From Apostichopus japonicus (lineage: Eukaryota; Echinodermata; Holothuroidea; Aspidochirotida; Stichopodidae), in the NCBI RefSeq assembly GCF_037975245.1, contig NC_092562.1:22153054-22217053 (forward strand): 64,000 nt of DNA. Direction: 5' to 3'. The notes below the pieces were generated by a model. That model made no database searches. It had not been told where the DNA came from and saw only the letters and a list, made by a program, of their open reading frames with translations. Made by a program: the position numbers and the translations under genes. Shown here piece after piece: positions 43,901 through 58,900 of the stretch (its first letter is position 1; every line of letters begins with the position of its first letter).

Positions 43901-46900
43901 AATTCTGAAGTATGCTCATTATCTTTCCATGGCAACATTATAAAGCAAACTACACTATACAAAACGGGTCAACTGGGTCATCTTAATGATAAACACAAAA
44001 AGATTCTCATGGTGAACATTATTCCACAAATAACTCTTCACCTAGATTTGTGTTGCAATATTATTACTGGAGTTTGTAAAAGTTTCTATCAATTCATGAT
44101 TAAAAGCATTAATGTAGTACAAAAAATGATGGTTTACTGCTATGAGGTTCAACTCTTGACGCTAGAGCTAAAGAGGATGAGAATAACTTGCTTTCTTAAG
44201 TAAAAGCCACTTCAGTTTAAGAAAAGAGAGAGTATTTGATGAAGTAGAACATCTATTCAATACTTCTAGTGCAATTGTCAATAAATTTGGCAAGTCTTTG
44301 CAAAGTAGACATATGTAATGTACTTGTAACAAAGAGCTTGAGTCTACTTAACATACACAAATACTTTTCAACTAATAGCAAGGCTCCTACAATAATATTT
44401 TTTTTTTAAATTTCAGTTAAAACAAAGCCATCATCAGACCATCAAATTCCTAGAAGGTGAGAATAAATTAGGTAAATAAGATTCATAGGACACTTACCTT
44501 TTATTTCAATGGTTACATCACACATATCATTACTGCTACCACTAAAACAATAGCAGGTAACGTTGTAAGTTCCAACTGGAAAGCTTGTTGTTCCACAGTT
44601 TACATTCCCTCCTATACAAGTCACATTACTGCCAATGTTAACAGTTGTGAACTCATTGTCAGGGTCCTTGTTGAATACCAGAGGGGATGATGGGCACATT
44701 ATCTGTAGAGCTAAACACAGGAAAACAATCTTATCAGAATAATATTATTCATATCTTCTTGCACGTAAATATTACTTAAGGTTAAATAACGCCATTTATC
44801 AAGCAAGTTAACATGACAATTGTACGTTTACAGAACAGTTAATAAAATAGGAAGAAGTAGACAATCTTTTGAGTTGCAGATCCCAAAATTGAGTTGTTTG
44901 CTCTTTACTACATGGGTAAGGCACTCTCGGTCATTGGATTTGGCATAATAGCAAAAAGGACACGGGTGCTTTGGTCTTTTAAGTCTGACGATTTGTTAGC
45001 AATGACTGACTGCTGACATTGCTAATCACCAGTTCATTTACATAATAACACAGAGTTAGATAAATTCATAGAGTTGGGTCTTGACAGGTCAAATGGTAGA
45101 TTTCAATTCACCAAAACACTGGAACGGATTTGTTTAATATTCATCCCATTCCGAGGCTGGCAGCCATAATGGATAAATGCCTCATCAGAGCACTCTCACA
45201 CTGTTAATTCCTTTGCTGAGATATTAGAAATATTTGTTTTTCTATAACAAATTTTTATTGCCAATAAATATATTATATTCCAGTATGATTGTCCAGCCAT
45301 TTTGTTCAACATTCGTACATATTGTTCAAGACACTAGTTCCTTGAAATTGTTCCTGGTATCTTGTTTCAGGTTATAAGTTCCTTATCTGTACTTCGAAAA
45401 CACATTAGCTATTGTTGCTAACCATGGAAGCATGTTCACAAAATGACCAGCCACGTAATAACTGAATATGCAGGAGAATAAGTGCAAGTACATGCACAAA
45501 GTTGACCTTATAATTACATGTACATACTGGTGAACACACAGCAAGAAATCATACTGTCAAAAACCTGTACAGTACGTATGTGCAGGTGTAAATGTGTTCT
45601 GGCTTCACCATTTTGTGTCAAGTATAGGATTAATGTTATCTCACATGGTTGGGTCTTGGGGCGTGACGAATAAGATTATCTTAGCACTAATCTATTAAAA
45701 AGTAGCTCTACATATATCAAATAAAAGTACAATTGCATTTTAGCAGCAACCTATATTGTCGGCTGTATGCCTCTACACTAATGTGTAACTAGAATGCAAA
45801 AATGCATATGTGGTTTTGATGATGTAACATGAGCAGTTTTCTTCATGAATCTGACATAATGTATAGTGAGGGTAATACAGTGAAAAGCAGTGTGACGTGA
45901 CAAACAAATTCACAATGACACAGGCTACCCTTAAATAACCATTGACCTCAACAACAGGCTTCTTGTACTAAATGTGATAGGTACAGTACATCAACATACT
46001 GAATATGAAATCTGTCCTTGTGGAAAGATTGTGTAAAACATGGTCTTCACAATTTGACCCCTGGTGAACTCAAACGACCATTGACCTCTGCCCACAAAAT
46101 TAGGCTGTTTGTACTTTATGTGGTACAATTCATACCAAATATACGTTCTGTTCAAGCTTCCTTTGCGATATTATGTTTAGGAAGGTGCCTTAGTGTAGAG
46201 AGACAGGTAATAGGGGAGTGAAGTACTGTAAATGACCCCTGGTGACCCCAAATGACCTTTGCCTTCCATCACAAAGTACAGGCTTCTTGTATTCAATGAG
46301 GTTCATATAGGTATTAATTAAGAGATCTGCCGAAGCTTACCTTCTTGCGATATCATGTTTAAAAGCTGGGCATCACAAACGCACACACACACATGCCATC
46401 ATGAATGCAAAGGTTACAATTATCATGGAAACCAAAACCAGTTCAACAAAGTATACTGTGAACATATAAAATATTGCTAATATATAAAAAGTGCACATGT
46501 CTACAATTTGATTTCCATTAACTAATTTGACATATTTTGTTCATCAATATGATGTAGATGATGAAAGTCTGATATCCTAAATGGGTAAGCTTCAGTGTCA
46601 GTCTTTTAATCATTTTAAACATGTTTGCAATAACCAACTCAGGTTGTTGCTATAGTGAACTTTGACATAGGAACAAGACTCATAATGCATGGTGACTCAA
46701 CGTCCCCTGCTCAAGAACATATTCACAAGTTTGAAGTCCATCAGCCTTACTGTTTAGTGTTAGTTCACAATATATTCTTTGAACTTATTGACATAAAAAG
46801 TGCCCAAATGGAAGGACAGAAAGATTTGCTACCAATGCTGATCAGTAACAGAGGAGTTACAAAAGCAATATTGGGGGGGGGGGGGTGATTCACTTCCCTT

Positions 46901-49900
46901 ATGCAAGCTCTTAAAGTCACCATGTCCATTGGAATAATTGGTCAATGTCAATGTTGTTCTTTACCGAAAATGTGACAACATTACCCATTAAGATATCATG
47001 TCCAATAACACAAACTCTTACACATGCAAACTTGACGATATGGCTAAACAAAGAAACAAAAACAAATAATACAGGTTACAACTAACAAATAAGTTGGCCT
47101 TCTTTGAGGTACAGTAGTGAATCTATATTGCTAACATTAGCAAGTTAGTTTGTACAACTTGAGCCAATGTTCAACTTCCACATAATCATTCACAGCATAG
47201 ATGAATTATAGTAATTTCTTCACATTTGAAGACCAGGTTCCTTACATCAAGTTCATTTATGATTAATGACAAATTCTTTAAATTCCCGATGACAGTCCTT
47301 ACAATGCTCAGAAATAGACTCGGCAATACTTAATGTTACAGAAGCAGCAACCACCTAGAACTAATGGAATGATCTTAACTTAGGTTACTTCAGTCTATTC
47401 AAATATGTGGTCAGTTGTGCCAGCCTTTCAGGTATGCACATTCTCACATAACTTACCAATACAGTCTGAGCAAAGGCACTTGCTTTCATTTGTAATGCCT
47501 ATAGAATGATTTGGCACATAATGCTTACAATTCAGCTCATAAATATAGATATAACTGAGATTGACAAGTCAATCCTTTCATTAAATCTTTAAGTAGCTCA
47601 GTGGTTAACGCCGTTGCCTTTCAATCATAAGGTCCCCGGTTCGAGTCACTCCCAGATTAATGTATGTCATCCAGTTACAGAGTTGTTGACAATTAACAAT
47701 TCATAATTATGGACGTTAAATATGAATGTAAGAGACTGACTTCGGTCAGCTTGCGGCTTTGATAAGCCTATGAGGCTTCTTCGCAAGTTCCTGCTTGCAG
47801 GAGGATCTAATATACATACATACATACAAGTACAGTAACATATCACATCTATTGTAGGTGTCTCAATGCCCACTGTTGCCCATTGTTCTATTTACATTCC
47901 ATTTATATCCATCTTAACACAAAACAAACAATTCAAGGAAATGTATATATGAGAGAAATGCTACATATTCTTACCAAAAACATCGAACATACAGTTACTG
48001 GTTGAACCAGCACTATCTGTGCATGAGCATGAAACCGAAGTAGTAATTCCTGCTTGGAAAGTGCTTCCAGCCGGGGGGTTGCAAGTGACCACAGGAGCAG
48101 CATTTTGGGCATCACTACAACTTGGGGTTGTTGTGAAACTGGCGACAGTGCCAACTGGACAACCAGACAGCTCAGGTGCAGTGTTTACAGGTGCTACTGT
48201 AGATGTAGAAAAAGAAAACCACAATTTATCAACATTATTAAAAGTGTAATCATTTGCATCTAACCAATCAAAAGTCTTTTTTGTTATGAAACACACTTTA
48301 TAGACCACACACAACACTGTGATACATAAATCTTAGACTGAGCTGTTTTAAGTCTTTTTTCATCTTCTGTGTTTGGAAGAAATTGTAAAGTGTACTATCT
48401 AGTACTTCCCTTGAAGGAATTTAATATTTTAGACAGAAGTGAAGTATAATATATAGCAGTTACTCCTCTATTGGAAAGTATATACAGACAGTTTTCCATA
48501 TGAAATGTGGATATACAGCAAAGTTTGTTTTCTTGAGTACAGAAAGTAGTGACAATTAATATGTGGCAGTTTTTGCTCTTTTGGAATGGGTAGTAATATA
48601 GAGATTCTCAAATTGACATATCTCAGTGTCTTCATTGTGTTGTTTATTTTGCAATGGTGAATCCTCTGTTGGGATGTAAAGTTCATGTAGCGCATGGTAA
48701 ATGTGAAATTGGGCTACAACTTAGTACATAAAGCTTTTAATTTTGAATTCAAAGTTAGGCTTAATGTATGGCTATGATTGGTTTCATAAGCTTCAAGTAC
48801 ATTCAGTGTTCATTGTAAAGCATTATGGCTCAACATAGCATAAATTAGTGGATCAGGCACATTGTGTTACTATAATACTGTGTAACTGTCATTTTTCAGC
48901 ATTCCCTTGGTTTCAGTTAAAGTTCTTTACCATGGCCATTCCTTCATTTGGAATGTCAAGTAGGCCTATTATACTTCCTAGATTTTTCTCCATTGATTTA
49001 TACATTTACAGGTCAGTATTGCCTTCATTTTGACACTTCCTAAATTTTTCTCCATTGATATATGAATTTACAGTTCAGTATTGCCTTCCTTTTGACAAAA
49101 GAGGTTTGATGCCATGGCAACATTTCCTTCATCTAGTGAACAAGTTTTCTATCAATCTGATACTTAAGAAGAACTCCCTGATGATATGTGCAATATATGT
49201 GCTAAATGGTTTGGGCAATCTTCCCTCCTTCCTATCACCCCTTTTTTCAAAATCAATTTTTTTTCATATCACTTCCCATTCCCAGTTTATCTTCTATCAG
49301 TTCACATAATGTACCATTACAGCCTCTCATTGAAAAGCCATTGAAGAAGCCAAAAAAATGCATTAAAGCAGATTTGGCTAGTACAAGAGCTTAGTCTTGG
49401 CAAATTTTCATTGATAAAATGGAACGACCAAAGATTTGCTACCATTGCTGAAGAGTTAGAGAGGAATTACAAAAGCAATATTGGAGCTGATAAACCTCCC
49501 TGAGGCAGCACTGAAAGTTGCCATGGCCATTGGAATAAATTTGGTCAATATCAATGTTTTTCTATACCAAACTTGTGACATTTCTTACCTTTGAGATATC
49601 ATGTCCAATAACACACTCTTAAACATGTATGCAAACTTGACAACATGGCTAAGTAAAACAATTGTCAATACAGGTTACAAGTGTATGTTCTTTGAGATAC
49701 AGTTAGTGAATCTGTATTGTTGACATTAGTAATTTAGAATGTGCAACTTAATCCAATCTTCAACTTCCACATCATCATCTGCAGATGAATTATAGTAATT
49801 TCTTCACATTTGAACACTAGGGTCCTTACATCAAGTTCAATTACGATTAATATCAAATTCTTTAAATTCCCGATGATAGTCCTAATAATACTCAAGAAAT

Positions 49901-52900
49901 AGACGCTGCAATACTTATTGTTACAGAAGTAGCAACCTCTTAGAACGAATGGAGTGATCTTAACTTAGGTTACTTAAGTCTGTTCAAATATATGGTCAGT
50001 TGTGCCAGCCTTTCAGGTATGCACATTCTCACATGACTTACCAATACAGCCTGAGTAGAGGCACTTGCTTTCATTTGTAATGCCTATAGAATGATTTGGC
50101 ACAAAAATGCTTACAATTCAGCTCATAAATATAGATATAACTGAGATTGACAAGTCAAACCTTTCATTAAATATTTAAGTACAGTAACATTTCACTTCTA
50201 CTGTAGGTGTCCCAATGCCCACTGTTGCCCATTGTTCTATTTACATTCCATTTATATCCATCTTAACACAAAACAAACAATTCAAGGAAATGTATATATG
50301 AGAGAAATGTTACATATTCTTACCAAAAACATCGAACATACAGTTACTGGATAAACCAGCACTATCTGTGCATGAGCATGAAACAGAAGTAGTCATTCCT
50401 GCTTGGAAAGTGCTTCCAGCCGGGGGGTTGCAAGTGACCACAGGAGCACCATCTTGAGCATCATTACAACTTGGGGTTGTTGTGAAATCGGCGACAGTGC
50501 CAGCTGGACAACCAGACAGCTCCGGTGCAGTGTTTACAGGTGCTAGATGTAGAAAAAGAAAACCACAATTTATCAACATTATTAAAAGTGTAATCATTTG
50601 CATCGTAATAATGAAAAGTTTTTTCTTGTTATGAACCACCACTTTTATATAGTTCACACTACACTGTGATACATAAATCTTAGACTGAGCTGTTTTAAGT
50701 CTTTTTTCATCTTCTGTTTTTGGAAGAAATTGTAAAGTGTACTATCTAGTACTTCCCTTGAAGGAATTTATTATTTTAGACAGAAGTGAATTTTAATATA
50801 TTTTATAGCAATTAATCCTCTATTGGAATGTATATACAGACAGTTTTCCATATGAAAAGTGGATATACAGCAAAGTTTGTTTTCTTGAGTACAGAAAGTA
50901 GTGACAATTAATATGTGGCAGTATTTGATCTCTTGGAATGGGTAGTAATATAGAGATTCTCAAATTGACATATCTCAGTGTCTTCAGTATGTTGTTTATT
51001 TTGCAATGGTGAATCCTCTGTTGGAATGTAAAGTTCATGTACCGCATTGTAAATGTGAAATTGAGCTACAGTCGTACATAAAGCTTTTAATATTGACTTC
51101 AAAGATAGGCTTAATGTATGGCTATGATTGGTTTAATAAGCTTCAAGTACCTTCAGTGTTCATTGTAAAGCATTATGGCTCAACATAGCATAAATTAGTG
51201 GATCAGGCACATTGTGTTACTATAATACTGTGAAACTGTCATTTTGCAGCATTCCCTTGGTTTCAGTTAAAGTTCTTTACCGTGGCCATTCCTTCATTTG
51301 GAATGTCAAGTAGGCCTATTATACTTCCTAGATTTTTCTCCATTGATTTATAAATTTACAGGTCAGTATTGCCTTCATTTTGACAATTCCTAAATTTTTC
51401 TTCATTGAATTTACAGTTCAGTATTGCCTCCATTTTTACAAGAGGTTTGATGCCATGGCAACATTTCCTTCATCTAGTGAACAATTTTTTTTGAAATCTG
51501 AATATGAGAATTCCCTGATAATATATGTGCTAACAAGTTTGGGCAATCATTCATTCCTTCCTATCACCACTTTTCCTAAAAATGAACACCATTTCTGATC
51601 ATGTCCAACTCCAAGTATATCTTCTATCAGTTCACATAATGTACAGCCTCTCATGGAAAAGCCATTGCAAAAACCCCAAATTCTTGCATTAAAGCAGATC
51701 TGGCTAGTACAAGAGCTATGTGTTGGAAAATTTCCATTGACATATAAAAGTGCACAAAATGGAAGGACTGAAAAGATTTGCTACCAATGCTGATGAGCAA
51801 CAGAGGAGTTACAAAAGCAATATTGGGGGGGGGGGGGTTGATTTACTTACCTTAAGCTCTTAAAGTCACCATGGCCTTTGAATAAATTGATCTATGTCAA
51901 TGTTGTTCTATACCAAACATGTGACAAAATTTCCGACCATTAAGATATAATGACCAATAACACACACTCTTACACATGCTAACTTGACTATATGGCAATA
52001 CAAACCAGTATGCAATAATGCCTTGTGGTTTCGATAATGTAATATGAACAGTTTTCTTCAAGAATCTGACGTTATGTATAGTGAGGGTGTACAATATACT
52101 TAATCTTAGTAATACCGTGCAAAGCAGTTTGATGTGACAAACAATAAATTCACAATGACACAGGCTGTCCTGAAATGACTATTGACCTCAACACACTTCT
52201 ACTAAATGTGATATATCAACATACTAAATACAGTATGACAATGTCCTTGTTGAAATATTGTGATAAGCATGGTTTTTACAATTTGACCCCTGGTGAACTC
52301 AAACCACCATTGACCTCTATCCACAACATTCTTGTACTCAATGTGGTACAGTTACATGCCAAATATGCAATCTCTACAAGCTTCCCTTGCGATATTATGT
52401 TTATTATATTATCATGTGTTAGTGTAGAGAGACAGGTACGAGGTGAGTGAAGCAAATTTGGCACTTGTTGACTTCAAATGGTCAAAAGCAATAATAGGCT
52501 CAGAAGAAACCTACTCTGTTCTATCTGTTAAAGGCAAGGCAACCTGCAGCAGTGTCTCTTACATATGTCACTAGGAATTCTTACAGAATTAAAAAAGAGC
52601 CCAAGGATGCATTCTTCTAACTTTGCTCAGCAAGGTTGGAAATTAGAACATTGATCCAATTCCGCAAGTGCCAGTACAGTGAGCAGCCCACTAGCTCCAT
52701 ATATATGAACCTTCTTTACAGTACAGTAGATATGGAAACTTTTGAGAACCAAGGAAATCTCTTACAACAAGCCATGAAAGGAAAGTTATTGAAAGGATGC
52801 TGATAAAATGTCAAAAAGTTGTAAATAAGACAATACAAATATGAAAATGTTATATGTTGATACTATAATTGTTACAACATTTAAATGTAGTAAACAAATG

Positions 52901-55900
52901 ATTTGACTGTTTGTTACTGAAGTTCACCCACCCTATAGATAGTTTTTGAGTTTTCGTGTTTAAAAGCCAAAGTGCCACACCCATACATACACAGAAGCAT
53001 ACACATATACAACGGCAAACATTAAAAAATGTTTGCCTTAAGGAGTGAAGGTAACAACACAGATATGAAAATGTTAAATCTTGATTCTATAAGTGGTACA
53101 ACATTTTCCAATAAATAAATGTTACATGAAAATCCTCTAAACATCTTCTGATAGGGGCAAACATGTTGTCACTGTTATCATGATTATGATCATAGTGTTG
53201 CCGCCGTTTGATGTTTAACATTGAAAGGAACGAATGTAGCCCTTAACTTTTACAGAAATCGCACTTCCGTTAAATGGCCAGTCTGCCCTATCACTTAACA
53301 ATTTTAGTAATATTTGGAAAGCAACATTTCCGTGATATAATGCTTCACACAAATTTCCCACTTAAAGATGGCCGTTTCGCACTAGTACAAAAAAAGGAAT
53401 AACTGACACATTGCTTGTCTGTAAAGTTATGCATTAAGACCAATTTGAGAATTTACCAATTTGATGAAAATGGTATAAAATGGGAAAAACCATTACAAAA
53501 AAGACATTTTGAGCAGAGCAAATAGAAAAGGTTTTGCTTTATTGTTTCTTAGGAGCAAAGTTTAATAATACTCTATATCTTTCTGAACATAACGAAATGT
53601 AAAAAATATAAGGATATTCATCCAATGTATTTAGCTGGTGACATTATACAATAAATTTTGAAGTATGCTGTGACATTGCTGTTTATTTATATGCTAGTAA
53701 GGACAAAACGCCACTTTATATGCATCCCCAACCCAACCCCCCCCCCATACAAGCATCCAGGTACAGCTGTAGTATGTTGAGGTTGACAAGACCTGACGGA
53801 AACGACTGTTTGAGTACTTAGTACCCCTGGTATTCTCTTATATATGACAAAGCAACAATATACCTGTACTGACAATTGCTTCATCCTTATTAACACTCAC
53901 TGAATAGCTAAGAAGGTATCATTTAAAGCAACTTTGGGGTTAAATTTGATCACTTTAATATATTACATGATGCTAGATACACATAACAATGAAGTTCATT
54001 AGCTTGAATACACAAATATCATCTTAAAATATGAAATAAGTGCAAAAACTTTTGCGATTAAGAATATATATGTAAGGTTTTTTAAGTACCAAATCAATAG
54101 AATGTAATCAATTAAGTACTCGGTAATTCACCTTCATTTGGTGGAAAATGCTAAAAGTGTACTTTAGCTTGATTAATTGCACTCATATTTTGCATAATAC
54201 CCGTTGGTTTGGCAACATTGCTGACCAAATGCAAAAAGGTGTTGTTAGACTGCATTACCTGTATCATCATCAAGTATGGTGACAGTAGCTACATTGTATC
54301 CCTGTTGTACCTGGGCAGGTGGGACTGCTGTGAGTCTCACTGTAAATGATTCATCAGCCTCTGCAATCGCATCTTCAAAGATAATAACAGGCACAACGGT
54401 ACAAGGAAATCCAGATTGAAATACCAATTCAAGACTAGTTATGGGGAAAAAGTCTGCATCTCCTACACCAGCAGTTCCAGGAAAAGTAGTAACACCTTTG
54501 AAAAAGGAAAGATATGTTATAATAGTAAGGTAGCTTTTGTTGTAATTAATCCATGAGAATAAGACACTAAGTAAGGTTTGCTGATAAAGGCTGGCACGCA
54601 TTATTCAAAGAATGGTATAAGTATGTGGAAGAAGTAAGTAATCATAACTTACTTCCAAAACTGCCTGGCGATTGCGGTGAAAGGCAAACTTCCAAGTCAA
54701 CTGATCCCATACCTTCTGGTACTGAGTATGATATTTGCCGGAAATTAACTGTTAGAGGAAAATGATAGATTAGAGAAATTATTATAAACTGAGAAAACAA
54801 AAAGACAGACTGATGTTACAAGCACATGTAGAAGAGAGTCCTGTCCATCTTATTCAGGTAAAAATAATATGCTATGTGTTCCTACATTTGCTACTTATTA
54901 TGTTCCTTATTCGGTTCGCAATGCTTATAACTAAACTATATGCCATCCCTGTCCCTTTAAGACCTGATCTAAGAGGTCCATTGAGGCTACATAAATATAA
55001 TGAGCTTGAGGTCACCTGTATACATATTATCATCATCATATATTGTAACTGTTGCTGCAGCATTAAATCCAGCCACCCTTGCTGGTAATGCTGGTTGTAG
55101 CTGAATGGTAAACTCTTCAGTTCCTTCTGCTACATTATCTGAGGTAATATCAATCTGAAGGTCTGTACATGAGACATTTGCTTGAAGTAATGTAGACCCC
55201 ATGGTGGCTGTGTAGTCACTACCAGAAAGAGCAAACCCATCACTGAAGGCAAAAGCTGCAGAGAAAACAAACCCAAAACAGAATTGACTTTTTCATCATG
55301 AGTGCTTGAAATAAAACTGACATTATGTCTTCATTCAATGTTGTCATTAATATCTTCTTAATTAGAGCAGCTACATTAAGAAAAAATAAATAAGAAAGAG
55401 TGCCAGTATCATCCTCGTGTTTACATCCTGCATAGTGTTTACATCCTGCATAGTTTTACCTGTAACATTAGCCTTGAGGTTTTTGTACATTTCTTCTTAA
55501 TTTTGATTTGAATAATCAGTGTGCTGTGAGGACTACAGCTGTATTTTTATGCACAGGCTAAAGAAGCTGGCCTTTTTTTTACTAGAGGTTAAATTTATCC
55601 TGCACATGTTTCCAACCATAGTATCCGCTTTGCTGATACCCAAACACTGCCTTAATGTGACTTTTATTATGAATGTTATGCTGCAGACTGAACTAAAAGT
55701 TCTGTTGTTATAATATTTAGACTAAATGCTTCTGTATTTATGTGAAAGATAGTTGATAAGATTGTAGCATATGGTCAATTCCATGGTGACTCGCGTGACA
55801 TTTTTACTAAAATTCCTCTCTATTTGATATCATTAAACAAATAAAGAAATTACCTGGGAGAAAAGCAGTAATGTAGCAGTGAATGTATGCCTTAATGCTT

Positions 55901-58900
55901 ACAACAGAAGAGAAAAAAAGATTATACCTCAAGTATTGGGGGTGAAATTGGTGAAAAAGTAAACGTGACTCGCGTGACAGTTACTATTAGCAAAAATCAG
56001 AATGCACACACAAATGTTCGATTTCTTATGTCTTATTAAAATTTTTCCAGTCACTTTTTATAATCATACCGAAGTTGAAAAATACCTCTACCTCAATTGC
56101 TTGCAACTTTGAAAAAAAGTTGTAACACATGAAAATAACCATGAAGATGTATTGTGACTCGTGTGACAAGAAAACGTGACTCGCGTGACAAGTTCAATTT
56201 TCGGATAGTTCTAGACCAAATGCAGTAGTGAATTGAAGGTACAGATCTTGCATAGTGAAATATAACATTCATTGGTCTAGAAAGTGTCCAAAAGGTACTT
56301 CCCTTGAGAATCTCCAGATGATATTAATGTCCCCGAGTTACCTTCATGATTGCAGACAGTAGGTAATATACTGTACGGGTAGTACAGTTGTTCAGGCAAT
56401 ATATTTTGTCAATTAATATTTATAACAATATTTAGTCTGTTGAAGTCACTCATTTGAAAGTTATAGAAGAAACAGATCTATCAAAATGTAATTCAAATTA
56501 CCATTCTCATTTGTCATATTTGAATAAACCAAAAGTGTAATATTTGAAAAGATACATTCGCTCATAGGATTTTGGGAATGATTGAGCAGTTAAGACCTTA
56601 AGGTTGTCAAGTCATAGCACATGGCATTGCCAGATACAAATATAGATTATGTATTAGTATAATACTAAAAAATCAATGATATGTGCTAACTTTCCAAATG
56701 TGGTAATAAAATAGGCATTATATTGCGAATAAATATTCATGATTTTAAATTCTGATATTTCAAATGAAATTCTGATAATTAGTTGCATTATGTGTGCCCA
56801 TTTAATTCAAGTTGCCTAATAAAAGGGGAATGCATATATGATATCTTTAATCAGTGATTCATTCATCAAAATATAACATCCCTGTAATTTTCACACAGCA
56901 AATAGGTAGAAACACTATCTTGATTTGACGTGACTCGCGTGACATTCGTAAAGGGTGATTTTCTGCAAAATTTGAATATCTTCTGAAAAGGATAATTCAG
57001 TAATCCTTTTGGTATCTATGTGAAGACTTGATATTTATTATTTTGGAGTAAAACTATTGTGCAGGCAAGAAGAAAAAAAACAAAAACAGTCAATTTTGTG
57101 ACTCACATGACAGTAAATCGAGGGTGTTTACTGTTTTCTATTTACCACTGTTGTCTAATGCCTTGATATCAAAATAAAACTGAAGCTATTAAGTGAGCAC
57201 TATGCTATAGCAAATATAATTAGTCCAACACACAGTTAATAGGTAGAAACACTATCTTGATTTGACGTGACTCGCGTGACGTGACTCGCGTGACATTCAT
57301 AAAGGGTGATTTTCCGCAAAATTTGAATATCTTCTGGAAAGGACAATTCAGTAATCCTATTGGTATCTATGTGAAGACTTGATATTCATGATTTGGAGTA
57401 AAACTATTGTGCAGGCAAGGAGAAAAAAAAAAAAACAGTAAATTTTGTGACTCGCGTGACAGTAAATCGAGGGTATTTTCAATTCACCACTATTGTCTAA
57501 TGCCTTGATGTCGAAAAAAAATTGAAGCTATTAAGTAAGCACTATGCTATAGCAATTATAATAAACTGATGATATCTATGATTACTATGTACAAATCTGC
57601 ACAAAATGAAATTTCACTGTATTTTTCATAATGACAAGGGGAACCATTTGTTATAACTGACCCCATAATCAAACAAATAATGTTTCGGGGATGAAAAAAT
57701 TATTTTTAGTAACTACAAGTATTCTATTTATTGGAAACTTATACAATTTTAATGTACAATGATTTTGAATTTTTGGGTATGATGTTGACCTTATCATGGA
57801 ATTGACCATATAATGTACAGTAGTTTGCATTTCACCTAGGACTGTAAACCTCTCAAATATTCATTTCGGAAAATACTTATTATCTAAGTAATTCTTACTG
57901 TTCATGCATGACATATATACTGTACTGTAATAAAAAACACATTTTCAGATTTTTAACTTTGCTTTATCTTAAAGAGGCGATCCTTGTTCACTGTAAACAT
58001 TCATTTAGAGTAATGAACACTCTAGTAGACTCAGCACCAATCCTGTTTATCCAATATTTAATTTTAAATCTTTAACTAGCTGTTATTGTTCTCCTGATAT
58101 AATGTGTGACTAACAATGACATACACATTTACTGAAATGCAAGTTTTCAATAGAAATTCAGCTTTTAATATTAATATGATGAACACAAAGATAGCTAGAC
58201 AATAACCTTCATATATTCAAAGACCTAATACAATAAGAATCAATAAGAGTGCAGCTTACAACTTCCTGTGATCGGTGGTTCAAATTCTACTAAAACCATG
58301 ATTTATTCAATACTTCAACTACTTTATTATTAAAGCAAAACAAACATACATGCAGATGATTGAAAGGTATTTGGTGCTTGGCACACTGTCAGGTTGGCCT
58401 TGGTTTCACCATTCATATCACCCTCTGTGACTTCATACATATCATGAAGAAAGTAGAGTATTGGACCTGATAAGAAAAAAGTGTTTAAAATGTGTCAACT
58501 TCTTAGAAATCAACAGGTACAATAATTTATATTAGCACAGTAAATTTAAGGGTTTTAGTGAGTCAGCACTTGTTCACATTTCCTAAATATCTCATTTGGT
58601 CTCTTTCATGGATTATGAAGTGCAATGTGATCATGGAAGATGCTGCATTTACAGTCAGCTACATCATTTTAGAAGGGCAAACTAACTGTACTCACCAGTT
58701 TGTCCGTTAACTACATGACCTGAAATAAAACCAGAAAAGCCGACAGGCTAGGTGATTCCTTGTCACATATTGTATGAGAACATTTCAATAGATGTCAAAC
58801 AATATTTTCAAGCTTTAACTTGTACTGTAACAAACAAGATACATGCATTCATGTGGGCATACAGATCAAGATTTTCTATCTGCCACCAACTATCCCTTTA

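Larger units (their letters stand above)
47400..52000. repeat. Tandem duplication of about 2.35 kb carrying HYR exons
   Basis: Two copies meet near 49995. The landmark 'GTCAGTTGTGCCAGCCTTTC' occurs at about 47410 and 49996, and the HYR exon ends at 47975 and 50324. The period is 2.35 kb once the 234-bp SINE in the lower copy is removed. Each copy carries one HYR exon and one 42-bp exon. Confidence 0.9.

Noticed and set aside
47594-47665. A functional tRNA gene
   Set aside because: A and B boxes are present but the anticodon stem does not pair and it is fused to a SINE body with a short tandem tail.
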